This document shows, piece by piece, positions 12,801 to 21,309 of a DNA stretch of 64,000 nucleotides. A model generated the notes under the pieces. The model saw only the letters and a program-made list of their open reading frames with translations. It was not told the origin of the DNA and did no database searches. The DNA is from Cladocopium goreaui (lineage: Eukaryota; Sar; Dinophyceae; Suessiales; Symbiodiniaceae): NCBI GenBank assembly GCA_947184155.2, contig CAMXCT020001113.1:374167-438166 (forward strand), written 5' to 3'. Both the position numbers and the translations under genes were made by a program. Positions within the stretch are counted from its first letter, which is position 1, and each line of letters opens with the position of its first letter.

Positions 12801-15180
12801 GTATGGCACAGGCCATTTTCGAGGTACTGAACATGTTGATAAATATGTGCTTTTTCTGGAGCATCTGGGTAAAGAAGAAAACACAATGGAATGACTGGTT
12901 GGTGGTATACCTACCCCTCTGAAAAATATGAGTTCGTCAGTTGGGACTATTCTTCCCAATATCGGACAAGTCATAAAAGTCATGTTCCAAACCACCAACC
13001 ACATGAGAATCGTAACCCCAAACAAAAAAAAACGCTGGTCCAGCCGATGAGGGTTTACCATTTGCCAAACATCAATGCTATCAGGGATAGGAAACATGCA
13101 GCCAGAAAGTCTATATACAATCTATGGCATCTATAATACATCTAATTCACCATCTAAATCAACTATCTAGGAAAAATACCCAAATTCGAGGAGGACCAAC
13201 ATCTGGCAGACATGATTCAGGTGCGGGAAATTCATGGCCTATATGACTATCATGGGCTCAAAAGATCAAAGCAGCACCGGCAGGACCTTTGATAAAATGC
13301 CCGGAGCATGTCTGGCAAAATTGGGATCATCATCCCAAATTTCATTGAACATATTTCAGAAGTTAAAACTACCAACATCCACCAGATAAACTGCAGTTCG
13401 TCAGCTCTAGAAGCCAGTTATTTTTATGGTGACTTCACTAGGGCCATAACATGCCATAACTGTGCCCAGCATCTTTGAGATCTTGATGCGTGTAGTCAAT
13501 GCCTGTGTCGATCACTGCCACCACCACGTTGTTGCTGGGCGGTGCGGGGAAAAATCGCCACGCTTCAACCGCGTCGATGTCCTGAGACGACAAAAACGCG
13601 TTGGGGATTGGTCAATCCAAAGCAATGATGTCCGTTGGGAAAAATCGAGTTGAATGGGGTTTGACCTCTTATAAATAAAAAAAAAGATTCATATTCATAT
13701 TCATCATCATCATCATCATCCTCATCCTCATCATCATCATCATCATCATCCTCTATACATGGTTTCACTTTATCATCATCTACAATTAGTATACTGGTCA
13801 CACAAACCATCTATAGAAAATTGCATGTCAAACAGCAATTTTAGGTGTTGCATTGATATGCATTTATCATCATCTACCTATTGCTTGTTGTATTACTGCT
13901 TCACCCCTCTGTTCATCAACCAGTGGAAAAAAAGTTGGACATCGATCCGGATCCGTCAGGTTGAATTTGGCACTTGGAAGGGCCCACAACAGCCGATGAG
14001 ATTCCAAAGTGACCAGTTGATAGATGGTTTATCCCATTATTTGTAGGGTTTTAACCATCCAAGCTGGTGCAGGATTTCTTCCATCCACCGTATTTCACCT
14101 ACTTTGATGGCAGCCATTCTGAATAGGTCCGCCGCCGTTTAATGATTTCCAAAGGATTGGTTTCACAGGGATTTTTTTCACCGGAAACCCCATAGAAATC
14201 ATGGGAAAATCGATGGTTTCCGGTTAATCCATTGATATGTCCAAACCCAAATGCTCCATGGTGCTGGAATATTTAGCTACATTTACCCCAAAAATGACCA
14301 AAATGTAGGTAAAAATTCCAGCACCATGGAGCATCTTCCCAACCCGCCAGCCGTTGAACATCACTACGTTTTTGGGGCTGATTTTTCTTGAAATCCTGGG
14401 CACCAATATGAATGTGGCCAGTTGACCAGGACTTCTTACAGCATCCTGTGGTTCTATGATGCAACGTACACCCTCCGGTATATTAAAAAAACAGAACAAA
14501 AGAACGTGTAAAACCAGTGATGTTCGAAGGAACATGACTTACACTTACACATGATTAGTTTTACGAATCTACCCTCTGGTTATTTAACATAGCCATGGAA
14601 AATGGCCCATTTATAGATGATTTTCCCATTAACACCTCCATTTATAAGGGTTTTCCATGGCTATGTTAAATAACCAGATGGTATGTTAACCTAGTGGAGG
14701 CCAACATATTCATGCAATGACTTTGGGTTGGATTTGGTGAACATAGACACTCTATTGACCGATCTTAATTGATGATGGTGACGCATTCTTTTCCGCGGCC
14801 AACTTAGATCCCCTAAAAACGTGCTTTCTCAAGCTAATTCGTATACAATCCTGATGAATTGGCTGATTAAGTTGTACTAAAAGTTGGACTAAAGTATCCA
14901 TCCAGTCCATTACCCTCTGGTAAACAAACATAGCCATTGAAAATGGCTCATTTATAGTGGATTTTCCCATTAAAAATTGTGATTTTCCATAGTTATGTTA
15001 GTTTACCAAAGGGTATGATCCTGAAAATCCCGCAAACACTTCTGGTTTGTGGCTGCTCATCATTGTCATCTGCGGAAGAAACAACTGAAATCGGTGAAAG
15101 CCTCCAGGAGAAATGGACTACATGGACATCATCTGTTTAATCAATGGCCATGACTCAGGAACCTAAATTGGAGGTACCTA

Positions 15181-15225
<45 letters not shown>

Positions 15226-15672
15226 CTATATAAGGCCTAATTTTCAGGGAATATCCCACAATTCATATGGCCAAACATATGGTACGTTTACGTACCTCCA
15301 TCTGTTGGATTCTGTTTCATTCCCATTGATTTAATTAATTGGCACCCATTGGGAAGTACCTCCCACTATGACAAAACTGCCGGGATGGCTTCCGGGTGAT
15401 TTTGGACAAGGGCAAATGTTGGGATTCATATTCCAGCACCATTTTGTTTGCATATGGGGTATAGGGCGGACCTCTCGTTTTTTTTCGTCCCATTTATGCA
15501 ACAAATATATATATATATAGGGCTAATAACCAGCCATTTGGTGAACATATGGCCATAACCACCAGGTGAATTTGGGTTTCTACCAGCGGTGACACCGTTT
15601 ACGCCGGGCATCTCGACCACCGAAGTGGTTCATGCCCCAGAGTTTTTCAAAAGATTCATCGTTTGGGATCAC
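728..15672 (-). CDS. S8 subtilisin-type serine peptidase, catalytic domain (12-exon gene span)
   Basis: Twelve minus-strand islands read in order from 15.67 kb to 0.73 kb give one continuous subtilase domain of roughly 380 codons. The Asp motif VAVIDTGIDYTH is in the 13.5-kb exon, the His motif HGTHCAGTIAG at 12.35 kb, the oxyanion-region motif SNSWGGGG at 10.3 kb, AAAGNE at 7.3 kb, VAAPG at 4.8 kb and the Ser motif GTSMATPHVSG at 2.55 kb. Family members hydrolyse peptide bonds with an Asp-His-Ser triad and are usually secreted or vesicular. Exon joins restore family-like sequence, for example QDLKD+ERMWTNP and NY+AVAMGAK. Several joins need GC donors (13.5, 12.7, 11.65, 7.28 kb). All key residues are present, so the enzyme looks functional. 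The span is mostly intron, filled with inverted-repeat elements and a 103-bp satellite. Exact exon ends are inferred. Confidence 0.93.
1562..1689. mobile_element. Inverted-repeat element, family D
   Basis: AAGTGGTGCCCCCGGTCGAT...ACTGGGGGGCCCACATTG. The inner GATAGCGTTCAGTTGG and CAATAACTATGGTTTATGGT define the family. Confidence 0.82.
1747..1846. mobile_element. Inverted-repeat element, family B
   Basis: CTGGTCGGTGGTATACCTAC at left, CAAACCACCAACCAG at right, with the conserved inner GTCAGTTGGGATGAT. Terminal repeats are about 14 bp. Confidence 0.88.
1931..2016. mobile_element. Inverted-repeat element, family F
   Basis: TGGATCCAAACACTTCCTGA...AAGAAGGTACTTGGATCCAT; half-sites AGAAGATACTTAACC and AACACTTCCT are imperfectly mirrored. 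Confidence 0.8.
2062..2151 (-). CDS. Subtilase exon 11 (helix after the Ser motif)
   Basis: The minus frame reads ARQIIEIILDSATREDARLG, matching the amphipathic helix that follows the catalytic-Ser helix in S8 peptidases (typically K-[QE]-I-L-L-x-S). It would join the preceding exon after RPQLT. The acceptor could be before ATG at 2151 or after CCAG a few codons further in. Confidence 0.75.
2505..2626 (-). CDS. Subtilase exon 10 (catalytic serine)
   Basis: The minus frame reads GIYSTVPGGKYASLSGTSMA, then TPHVSGLAALIWLFRPQLT. The GTSMA motif carries the nucleophilic Ser, and the following helix is typical of S8. The upstream end lies near GAGGAAG at 2624-2630. The donor end is somewhere between 2490 and 2510. 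Confidence 0.92.
2651..2727. mobile_element. Family E element, right end missing
   Basis: Begins TTAGATGGGCCATGGAGTTA and runs to CCCCAGTTACT, then switches to family A sequence (ACCCTCTGGT), so one element broke into the other. Confidence 0.75.
2943..3063. mobile_element. Family E element, opposite orientation
   Basis: TA-flanked CTTAGATGGGCCATGG...CCATGGCCCATCTAAG. The inner part is inverted relative to the copy at 413-528. Confidence 0.85.
4798..4881 (-). CDS. Subtilase exon 9 (VDVAAPG region)
   Basis: The minus frame reads STTKTGSLSSFSCYGKESVD, then VAAPGLS: the strand and substrate-pocket loop F-S-x-x-G...V-D-V-A-A-P-G of S8 peptidases. The acceptor is CCAAG|GCATCG and gives ISVA+ASTTKTG at the join with the exon at 6.5 kb. 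The 3' end is ambiguous: a GT donor after CTCTCG, or a GC or GA donor a few bases on. A family D element begins 38 bp upstream of the acceptor. Confidence 0.9.
4919..5036. mobile_element. Family D element beside subtilase exon 9
   Basis: CAAGGTGGTGCCCCCGGTCG...CATGGGGGTACCCCC. Confidence 0.85.
5052..5149. mobile_element. Family F element
   Basis: CTATGGATCCAGTCGTAGCT...GGAAGTGTTTGGATCCATAG, with GTATGATGACTGGGGGG inside. Confidence 0.82.
5238..5330. mobile_element. Inverted-repeat element, family G
   Basis: GAACCATGGTGCTGGTATAT...TATTCCAGCACCATGGAGC with inner GGGTGATTTTGGACAAGG. Confidence 0.82.
5895..6020. mobile_element. Family B element
   Basis: CTGGTTGGTGGTTGACCTAC...CCAAACCACCAACCAG. 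Confidence 0.9.
6366..6492. mobile_element. Family D element
   Basis: CAAGGTGGTGCCCCATAGTT...GGGGGGGCACCACCTTG; ends pair over 14 bases. Confidence 0.9.
6532..6600 (-). CDS. Subtilase exon 8 (HYPSNY region)
   Basis: The minus frame reads GSDNDAIPHYPSNYAPSNII, then SVA. This is the D-x-x-P-x-Y-P-A-x-Y...N-V-I-x-V-A segment that lies between the Asn oxyanion region and the Ser motif. The acceptor TTTCGTTCAG|GGC is good. The join to the previous exon gives AAAGNEGSDND. Confidence 0.9.
6601..7279. other. Short subtilase intron
   Basis: It holds a family B element (6734-6845), a TA run near 6901-6920, and a stretch (7080-7240) rich in repeated ACTATATACCACTATCA-like words. No coding sequence was recognised. 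Confidence 0.5.
6734..6845. mobile_element. Family B variant
   Basis: CTGGTTGCTGGTGCAATTTC...GAAACCACCAAGCAG; the CAATTT start is shared with the copy at 63382. Confidence 0.82.
7280..7340 (-). CDS. Subtilase exon 7 (AAAGNE motif)
   Basis: The minus frame reads VAIERAQRAGVMFIAAAGNE, the helix and strand ending in the conserved A-A-G-N of S8 peptidases. The acceptor is GATGCAG|GTGGCC. The 5' splice site that gives a family-like join is AACGAG|GCGACT, a GC donor. Confidence 0.9.
7902..8010. mobile_element. Family G-type palindromic element, copy 1
   Basis: ACCCATGACGGATCCATG...CATGGATCCGTCATGGGT. Almost the same 109-bp sequence recurs at 60732-60839. Confidence 0.9.
8288..8380. mobile_element. 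Family G-type element at the edge of the 103-bp array
   Basis: CCATAGGATCCATGGTGCTG...ATACATGGATCCTATGGG. It ends 3 bp before the satellite begins. Confidence 0.82.
8383..10092 (+). repeat. 103-bp minisatellite, about 16-17 copies
   Basis: A 103-bp unit containing CCATTTTCCTATGGATTAGA and TTTCGACTGGGCCATGG repeats head to tail. Repeat starts are spaced exactly 103 bp apart except one unit near 9131, which lacks 20 bp and is 83 bp long. The first six units carry GGCTTCAATG, the later ones GGCTTCTATG. Two neighbouring units (near 9598 and 9701) share GAATTAGATCC and TTTCCACTGG. The unit resembles the inner part of family A elements, so the array probably grew from one. The overlapping 69-codon frames in it are a by-product of the period. 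Confidence 0.95.
10303..10371 (-). CDS. Subtilase exon 6 (NSWGGG oxyanion region)
   Basis: The minus frame reads AVAMGAKITSNSWGGGGSSS, then AMR. This is the A-x-x-x-G-A-x-V-I-x-x-S-W-G-G-G segment that precedes the oxyanion-hole Asn motif. The acceptor is CCGAG|GCTGTG and the donor is a canonical CGG|GTGCCG. Confidence 0.92.
10372..11649. other. Subtilase intron
   Basis: AT-rich, with many short words such as CATGAAATC and GGTGATTT. No inverted-repeat element, RNA gene or exon could be supported here. Confidence 0.45.
11650..11774 (-). CDS. Subtilase exon 5 (GVAGVAW to LNY)
   Basis: The minus frame reads GHGNNAEGVAGVAWAGVRLM, then ALKFLSASGGGRTSDAIKCL and NY. This is the region after the catalytic His where S8 members show G-V-A-W...M-A-L-K-F-L...G-x-T-S-D-A-I. 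The acceptor is AGCCACAG|GC. The 5' splice site that restores NY+AVAMGAK is AACTAC|GCGCCT, a GC donor. Confidence 0.95.
12060..12130. repeat. TA-rich microsatellite
   Basis: Runs of TATA inside the intron between subtilase exons 5 and 4. Confidence 0.7.
12303..12407 (-). CDS. Subtilase exon 4 (catalytic histidine)
   Basis: The minus frame reads NGIIDDVYGADFANDDGDPF, then DDQMHGTHCAGTIAG. His is in HGTHCAG, with the usual D-D-V-Y-G-x-D-F lead-in. The donor AGCAG|GTGCGA is canonical. The acceptor CTACCAG|GC leaves a split Gly codon, which is filled from exon 3. Confidence 0.95.
12695..12749 (-). CDS. Subtilase exon 3 (WTNPNEIPDNGIDDDG)
   Basis: The minus frame reads ERMWTNPNEIPDNGIDDDG. The W-x-N-P-x-E-I-P-x-N-G-I-D-D-D-G-N-G sequence is a signature of a bacterial-type S8 subgroup. 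The acceptor is ACTCAG|GAG. The downstream join uses a GC donor GATG|GCAACT; the same GCAAC occurs at the start of exon 4, so the exact junction is ambiguous but the product is not. Confidence 0.93.
12895..13002. mobile_element. Family B element
   Basis: CTGGTTGGTGGTATACCTAC...CAAACCACCAACCA between two subtilase exons. Confidence 0.88.
13471..13581 (-). CDS. Subtilase exon 2 (catalytic aspartate)
   Basis: The minus frame reads DIDAVEAWRFFPAPPSNNVV, then VAVIDTGIDYTHQDLKD. The triad Asp is in VIDTGID, and D-I-D-A-x-E-A-W is the typical lead-in. The acceptor TTTTTGTCGTCTCAG is strong. The 5' splice site AAAGAT|GCTGGG is a GC donor and joins to ERMWTNP. Confidence 0.95.
13686..13752. repeat. 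CAT/TCA trinucleotide microsatellite
   Basis: An almost pure run of ATTCAT/CATCAT/CCTCAT words. It makes an Asp/Glu run in one spurious frame. Confidence 0.9.
14251..14334. mobile_element. Family G element
   Basis: ATGCTCCATGGTGCTGGAAT...ATTCCAGCACCATGGAGCAT; 20-base perfect terminal complement. Confidence 0.9.
14572..14681. mobile_element. Inverted-repeat element, family A
   Basis: CCCTCTGGTTATTTAACATA at one end and its near complement at the other, flanked by TA. Subterminal CCATGG palindromes. The most abundant family in the window. Confidence 0.9.
14913..15013. mobile_element. Family A element
   Basis: CCCTCTGGTAAACAAACATA...GTTTACCAAAGGG, flanked by TA. Its inner TAGTGGATTTTCCC recurs in the copy at 42873. 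Confidence 0.9.
15155..15315. mobile_element. Inverted-repeat element, family C, expanded by (TA)n
   Basis: TCAGGAACCTAAATTGGAGG...CGTACCTCCATCTGTTGG with a pure TA run (15183-15222) inside. Confidence 0.82.
15610..15672 (-). CDS. Subtilase exon 1 of the catalytic domain (LWGMN motif)
   Basis: The minus frame reads VIPNDESFEKLWGMNHFGGR, then D. P-N-D-x-x-F-x-x-L-W-G-L-N is the start of mature S8 domains of the group that also has WTNPxEIPxNGIDDDGNG. The acceptor is CTCTGAG|GTG; a GC donor after CGAGAT would give GGRD+DIDAVEAW. Confidence 0.85.
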
Positions 15673-15784
15673 CTCAGAGACAGTTTGTTGTCACGTGCCG
15701 TTTGGATCGGGTTTTGTAACGACGACATGTTTTTTGGACGATGTTGAAAGATGTTGAAGTATGTTGACATCACTAGGTTGGCTG

Positions 15785-15915
15785 TTAGATTTATACCGTG
15801 TAATATATATATAATATATATAATATATAATATATATGTGTGTATATAATATATATGTGTGTATCTATTATATACAGTATATATATGATTATATATGTAT
15901 TATATTAGTTCATGG
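15785..15915. repeat. TA-rich microsatellite
   Basis: Mixed TATATA, ATATATGTGTG and TAATATATA words. Confidence 0.9.
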
Positions 15916-16095
15916 GGTCTAGAAACCAAGAAACAAAAGTAGGAAAACACCACCTTCTAAGGGGGTACTGGGCACTCTCTGGCAAATTCACAGAAGGAGA
16001 TGGAAAAATCCATGGGTTTCCCCCCAAAAATGGCGTGCTAAGGGGAAATCAAGCAGCAAAGGGGGACAGTTAAAACATGTTAAAACTTGACCGAC

Positions 16096-16158
16096 CTGCG
16101 AGTTGGCTGCTCTGAATGGGTCAATCTTCAGCATTTTGGGGCGAACTTTCAACAGCAG
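16096..16158 (-). CDS. Candidate exon before the catalytic domain
   Basis: A 63-bp frame (21 codons) between TTTGTCTAAG and a canonical donor TCGCAG|GTCGGT reads LKVRPKMLKIDPFRAANSQ. It is in phase with the next exon (EVIPND) and would form the link between a propeptide-like region and the catalytic domain. The sequence is too short to assign to a family. Confidence 0.5.
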
Positions 16159-16956
16159 CTTAGACAAAAAACACGAGTTGAAATATGAGTGAAATGTCAT
16201 GAACTTTTCGGTTGCTGGTGAAGAATTTAACCACTTGCGAGATGTTCAACCAGTTCCAACATTAAATCATATGAGGAGTCATACATTTCCCAATGGGAAT
16301 TGACCAAGCGTAGATGCCCCGACCAAAAAAAGAACACGACTAGCTGGTTAGTATATGTCCCGATGTCCCTGTTTAAAGCGTATGATCAAAACACATGAAA
16401 CTACCCAACTACCAAATGTTTCCTCAGTCACTCAGTCAGTATCTTCTTTGTATCCCAGTTATATTCCCATGATATCCTGCTATGGTTGTTTATAGCTGGT
16501 ACTATTCCCATGTTAATATAGGTTGTAGCCTCCTAATGTCGGGGGTCCCATTAACAGACACCCATTGGCCATACCATCATCTTACTGGTGCTGAACGTAG
16601 GGAGTTTTCGGGAATGATCCATATATCATCACTAGTAATGTCATCATCCCAGCAAACCCCAAGCAACCCATCCAGCAACCCTGCGTTTAGCAGCACCAGT
16701 AAGTCATTTCTCTTAGAGTTAAATCCCCTGAAAAACCGTCATTTTTTCTTGCTAAAGTCCGATTAGATCACAGTTGCTGGTGAAATTCCATCAAATCACC
16801 ATGTTTCTTGCTGAAATCCCAATAAATCACAAATAAATCACAAGTCTCAACCTGGTTGAAAAACATAAAATCCACGATATAAATCCCATTAAATCCCATT
16901 AAGTTCCATTCAAATCCATAAAATCTTCCCGTTAAATCCCATTCAAATCCATTAAA

Positions 16957-17085
16957 TCACCATGAAATCCAACAAAATCCCCTTTAAATCACCATGAAAT
17001 CCTATTACATCCCATTAAATCACCATGAAATCCCACAAAATCCCCTTTAAATCACCATGAAATCCTATTACATCCCATTAAATCA
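16957..17085 (+). repeat. Tandem duplication of about 63 bp
   Basis: Two adjacent copies containing CCCCTTTAAATCACCATGAA, within a wider zone of AAATCACCATGAAATCC-like words (16.86-17.1 kb). Confidence 0.8.
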
Positions 17086-17159
17086 CCATTGCATCCCATC
17101 AAAATCACCATTATATAACTCCCTCCAGAATCTCCACCTCCACATCTCAACCAACCAAC

Positions 17160-17312
17160 CAGAGTCGCCGTGTCCCAGCCGTGCACCGTGGTGACGTTGA
17201 ACTTCTCCCAGTCGTCGATCTCCTCGCGGTCCGCCGTGGCCACGCCCCATTTCGGGTGCTCCGCGGCCAGGTACTTGTCCGAGGACTTGCTACGAAGCGA
17301 CACGCTGCCATC
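17160..17312 (-). CDS. Fascin-like domain exon (beta-trefoil)
   Basis: The minus frame reads DGSVSLRSKSSDKYLAAEHP, then KWGVATADREEIDDWEKFNV and a tail ending WDTATL. The pattern G-x-V-S-L-R-S...K-Y-L-A-A-E...W-E-K-F-x-V is that of a fascin subdomain, a fold that packs against actin or other ligands. The exon is exactly 153 bp, phase 0 at both ends, with acceptor TGGCCCAG|GAT and donor CTG|GTTGG. It lies on the same strand as the subtilase and directly upstream of it, suggesting a fusion. A separate gene ending here is possible. Confidence 0.8.
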
Positions 17313-17338
17313 CTGGGCCAGGAGAGCAATGGAAATTC

Positions 17339-17484
17339 CAGGATCCAACAGATGGAGGTACGTAAACGTACCATATTTTTGGCCATATGAATTGTGGGGA
17401 TATTCCCTGAAATTTAGGCCTAAAAAATAGGCCTTATCTATGGTAGGTACCTCCAATCAATCGGTTCCTGAGTCATGGCCATTG
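17339..17484. mobile_element. Family C element beside a fascin-like exon
   Basis: GGATCCAACAGATGGAGGTA...CCTCCAATCAATCGGTTCCT. It begins 26 bp upstream of the exon acceptor at 17313. Confidence 0.85.
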
Positions 17485-17979
17485 AGGAGAGACAGAAAAA
17501 ATCGCTATATGGGAATCACCATGGAAGCCGCATATAAAAATCGAGTTATAAAAGCCATGGTAAATTTTATGGCAGCCAAAAGTTTCAATCCAGCCCCGTT
17601 TTCCTCAGCCAAAATCACCATGAAATCACCATGAATCCATAGGTAAAGTGTTGAGTTTAAACTGTGGAATCCAAGGTTAAAACCATGGTGAAAAGCCATG
17701 AAATCACCCAGTAAATCTCCATTGGATGTACCCCATCCCATCCCATGCACAGTCTGCTTGTAGAAAATCCCATTCTTTGTTCAGTCAGATCCCATCAAAA
17801 ATCAACGTCAAACTCAGTCAAACTCCACAAAATTGTTGAGTTAAATCAGCATTAAATCACCATTTCAATCCTATTCAGTCACCACAATTGGCTAAGGTCT
17901 CCATAAAATACCATAGTAAATCATCTAGTAAATCCAAAAAAATACCATAAATCATGTAAATCCAGTCCCCAGTAAACTC

Positions 17980-18119
17980 TCTGCCGGTCTCCTTGTTGTA
18001 GATGAATTTGAACTTCTCAAAGTCATCCGCCACACCATGTCCTCGATGCCAGCACGCGATGCGTCCACTGGGCGTGGTCACCAGGTAGGCTCCGTGCTGA
18101 TTCTTCAGGGACACGTAGC
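17980..18119 (-). CDS. Fascin-like domain exon (preceding subdomain)
   Basis: The minus frame reads GYVSLKNQHGAYLVTTPSGR, then IACWHRGHGVADDFEKFKFI and YNKETGR. It shows the same V-S-L-K...G-A-Y-L...F-E-K-F pattern as the exon at 17.2 kb and joins it naturally as ETGR+DGSVSL. The acceptor GTTTTGCAG|GC is strong. The 5' splice site is probably non-canonical (AGA|GAGTTT). The GC-rich exon sits in AT-rich surroundings. Confidence 0.78.
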
Positions 18120-18377
18120 CTGCAAAACGCAGCAACGTTTGGCTTTATGTTTGGGGATTTAAAAAGGATTACCCAGCAGAAATATAGGTACAGAAATGTT
18201 GATTTAGTACGATTTAGTGAAATTTCATGGTGATTTAATGATCTTTAACGGTGGATTTGATGATGAGGAGAATTTGATGGTGATTTGCGGGTGATTTTCG
18301 TGAGCTTTTTGATGGGATTCAACTGATGCAACTCGCCATTTTATTGGGATAGAATTTTGGTGAACGAACAAGGGATA

Positions 18378-18553
18378 CCCTCTGGTTATGTCAAAAACCA
18401 TAGGAAAATCATAGGAAAACCCATAGGAAAATGGGCATTTCATGGGATTTATAGCTGATTTATGATAGCTATTGAAAATGACCATAGAAATAGTGGATTT
18501 ACCCATTGATAGCATGGTGATTTTCCATAGTTTTTTGTATGTTTACCAGAGGG
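18378..18553. mobile_element. Long family A element
   Basis: CCCTCTGGTTATGTCAAAAA to GTTTACCAGAGGG, with a CATAGGAAAA-repeat interior that makes it longer than usual. The interior resembles the 103-bp satellite unit. Confidence 0.85.
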
Positions 18554-18638
18554 TAAATGGAGGGTGAATGGCATAATGGGATGTCGTGGTGATTTACAGT
18601 AACTATCAAACATGGTGACTAATAGGAAGTAACCGCAC

Positions 18639-18770
18639 TTGGGTGATGGGTCAACATCTATGATGTTCAATGACGTTCCATCAAATTCGGGGCATGAATA
18701 TCCAGCCCATTTTGATGCGAACAGAAGGGTACCAGGGGGTTTTGATCCATCTGCAAATAGGAACATGAGG
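18639..18770 (-). CDS. Weak exon candidate between fascin-like exons
   Basis: Downstream of ATTTGCAG the minus frame stays open and reads GSKPPGTLLFASKWAGYSCP. Composition is only mildly GC-rich and no family is recognised, so this may be non-coding. Confidence 0.2.
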
Positions 18771-19028
18771 TTGCAGATTTTAGACCCAAGTTGTCCGCAG
18801 ACCCACAAGAGGATGAACACAAATCATCAAAATCATCAAAATCATCCATTTTTTCCAACCATACCCCAATTTTCGGGCACCCAACCATAAACCAACTCCA
18901 GGCCCATAAACCAACCATAAACCAAGCAACCATCAACGTGGGGCACTACAAAGAAACGTGTGTCCTGGTGCCGGGACATCATCTGCAGCTCAAATCTGAT
19001 CTGAAATCCGCCATGAAAAAATCCCTTA

Positions 19029-19149
19029 CCCTCTGGTTATGACTAACATAGCCATGGAAAATCCCAACCATAAATGGAGGTTTATTAATGGGAAAATCAT
19101 CTATTTCTATGGGCCATCTATACCATGGCTATGTTAAATAACCAGAGGG
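19029..19149. mobile_element. Family A element
   Basis: CCCTCTGGTTATGACTAACA...GTTAAATAACCAGAGGG between TA dinucleotides. Confidence 0.9.
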
Positions 19150-19277
19150 TAACTATCGTGTCATTCCATGTTCGGGATGACTTCCCCGCAACAATCTCCG
19201 CGTCCTTCGCAAAAAAACATCATTTGGAGTGAATTTAATCGACCGTTTCCCACTTGGAGATGGAACAAAATCTATTA

Positions 19278-19375
19278 CCATCTGGTTATTTAATATAGCC
19301 ATGGAAAATCACAATTCTTAATAGGTGAACCATCTATAAATGGGCCATGTTCCATGGCTAAGTTTACCAGAGCGT
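19278..19375. mobile_element. Family A element, decayed right end
   Basis: CCATCTGGTTATTTAATATA at left; the right end reads ACCAGAGCG. Confidence 0.75.
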
Positions 19376-19613
19376 GTATGTATATTATATGTATATATAT
19401 TAGGGCCACGGTCAATATTTAGTATATAGCTCCAAGTCATCAATTTTTGAAGAGTGTATTATCGCTTTTCAGGTTTTGGGAATATAGCAAATGTAATCGT
19501 TTTTTGAAGAGTGAATTATCGTGTTCCAAGCCCCAGCTCAATTTCCAAAAAATAAAGATGTCTCGAATACTACTTTCCATTACGGTAAATTTTGGCTGTA
19601 TAGCTCATATATA

Positions 19614-19740
19614 CAAGGTGGTGCCCCCTAGATAGCTAAGTTGGTGCAAATAGCTCCAATAACTATGGTTGATAGGTGATATATATATATATAATTAATG
19701 GGATTATAAACCAACTTATAACTTGGGGGGCACCACCTTG
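19614..19740. mobile_element. Family D element
   Basis: CAAGGTGGTGCCCCCTAGAT...GGGGGGCACCACCTTG, flanked by TA. Confidence 0.92.
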
Positions 19741-19978
19741 TACCATATATCTGGGGCCGATAGCATCCATTCACAAGCTATATTGATGTTATCCAAAAAC
19801 ATTTATCAGTCTTATCCACTTACATCCCTTTAGTTTGGTAGCTTAAATCCCTATGAAACATGGTGAAAAATCAATCCCCAAACTCATCATCAAGGATCCA
19901 TGGTCTTGAAGACTGTTCATTTAAAGCACAAAGCATTGCTGTGAAACTTGAAACCACTGCCACTATCCCAATTATCAT

Positions 19979-20091
19979 CTGGTTGGTGGTATACCTACCC
20001 CTCTGAAACATAGGAGTTCGTCAGTTGGGATGATGACATTCCCAATATGATGGGAAAAATAATCCATTCATGTTCCAGTCACCACAATCAG
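19979..20091. mobile_element. Family B element, diverged right end
   Basis: CTGGTTGGTGGTATACCTAC with right end CCAGTCACCACAATCAG. Confidence 0.82.
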
Positions 20092-20159
20092 TCATCCATT
20101 GATCCAGTGGAATGACTATAGCCCAATTATATCCCAGTGGCTACGTACTGGGTATCCCA

Positions 20160-20250
20160 CCGCCCGCTCGCAACAATCTCCTGATGCTCCATGCTGGGGT
20201 AAAAGCCTACGGCCCCCCAGCGCATGGCCGCAAGATATCCACCGTGCCAG
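20160..20250 (-). CDS. Possible further fascin-like exon
   Basis: After a strong acceptor (TTTCTCTCCTCAG) the minus frame reads WHGGYLAAMRWGAVGFYPSM. H-G-x-Y-L-A-A is a typical fascin strand, but the rest is not diagnostic, and the 3' limit is unknown. GC-rich block of about 240 bp. Confidence 0.4.
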
Positions 20251-21158
20251 CTGAGGAGAGAAATGGTGCTGAAGCCGTGTCGTTCTTTGTCGATGGGCGG
20301 TGGTCGGTCATCACAACACTCCTGAGCGACCACATTTTTTGTAGGCGATGCGATGCTTAGCCAGAAAAATGATGGTTGAAGGGGATTTCACCATGAACAA
20401 TGGTGATTTAAGGGGATTTAACATGATTTCACCATGAAAAATGCTGATTATTCATAGGATTTCTGTAAACATTTTTTTTTGCAAGTGCATCCCAGGAATC
20501 CCAAAAGTTGCTAATAACTGGCATAACTGGCGCAATTCTACAAGTGGCTTATGATATGCTACTGGGATGCCACTTAGCTACTGGGAAGTATGTCAGAGTC
20601 ACGTCAGGGGGTGAACTAACCCCAAAGCCACACCCCGGCGGATTTTTTTCTGGAAATTCTTCAATGGTTGGTGGATTCGAGAAACTTATAATCAAGAATG
20701 ATAAATAATATGGGTTGGTGGATTATGAGAATTGACTATGGTTGGTTGAACCACCAATTATGATAAAGCTATAATTATCTGATTATTGATTAGAGAAACT
20801 CTCTGAGTATGACATTATCAAAATCAATAATTATAATTACAATGAATCAATATTTCCCTAAGATATAATGTCTCATGTATCAATCTAATTTATAATGATA
20901 GTTTAATCATAATCTGAATATAATTTCCCCAAAATCCTGTGGATGTGGTGTTTTTCCGAAAGATCGCAGGGGCCAGGGCCTTTCACATGGTTTTTTTCGG
21001 CGGATTTTTCCTGTTGGAAAGTGCACCATTACTCTGACATTCTGAACACCAAAAACCAAAAGGGATTCAGCGCTGAAATTTGGGTTTGAAATTCTCTGAA
21101 ATCCCAGGCTGAGGGTAATTATATAAGTTGGTCTATAAACATCTATAAACCTATTAAC

Positions 21159-21284
21159 TGGTTGGTGGTTGAGCCCTACCCTTCTGAAAAATGATGGAGT
21201 GAAAGTCAGTTGGGATGATTATTCCATTCCCAATTAATGATGGGACAGTCATAATCCATTCATGTTCCAGTCACCACCAACCAG
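21159..21284. mobile_element. Family B element
   Basis: CTGGTTGGTGGTTGAGCCCT...CAGTCACCACCAACCAG. Confidence 0.88.
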
Positions 21285-21309
21285 TTATAAGCTATAGTTG
21301 GATTCCCAG

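Noticed and set aside
13565..13810. Poly-Asp protein encoded opposite the CAT microsatellite
   Set aside because: The acidic run is a trinucleotide repeat; the frame continues from subtilase exon sequence in the wrong phase.
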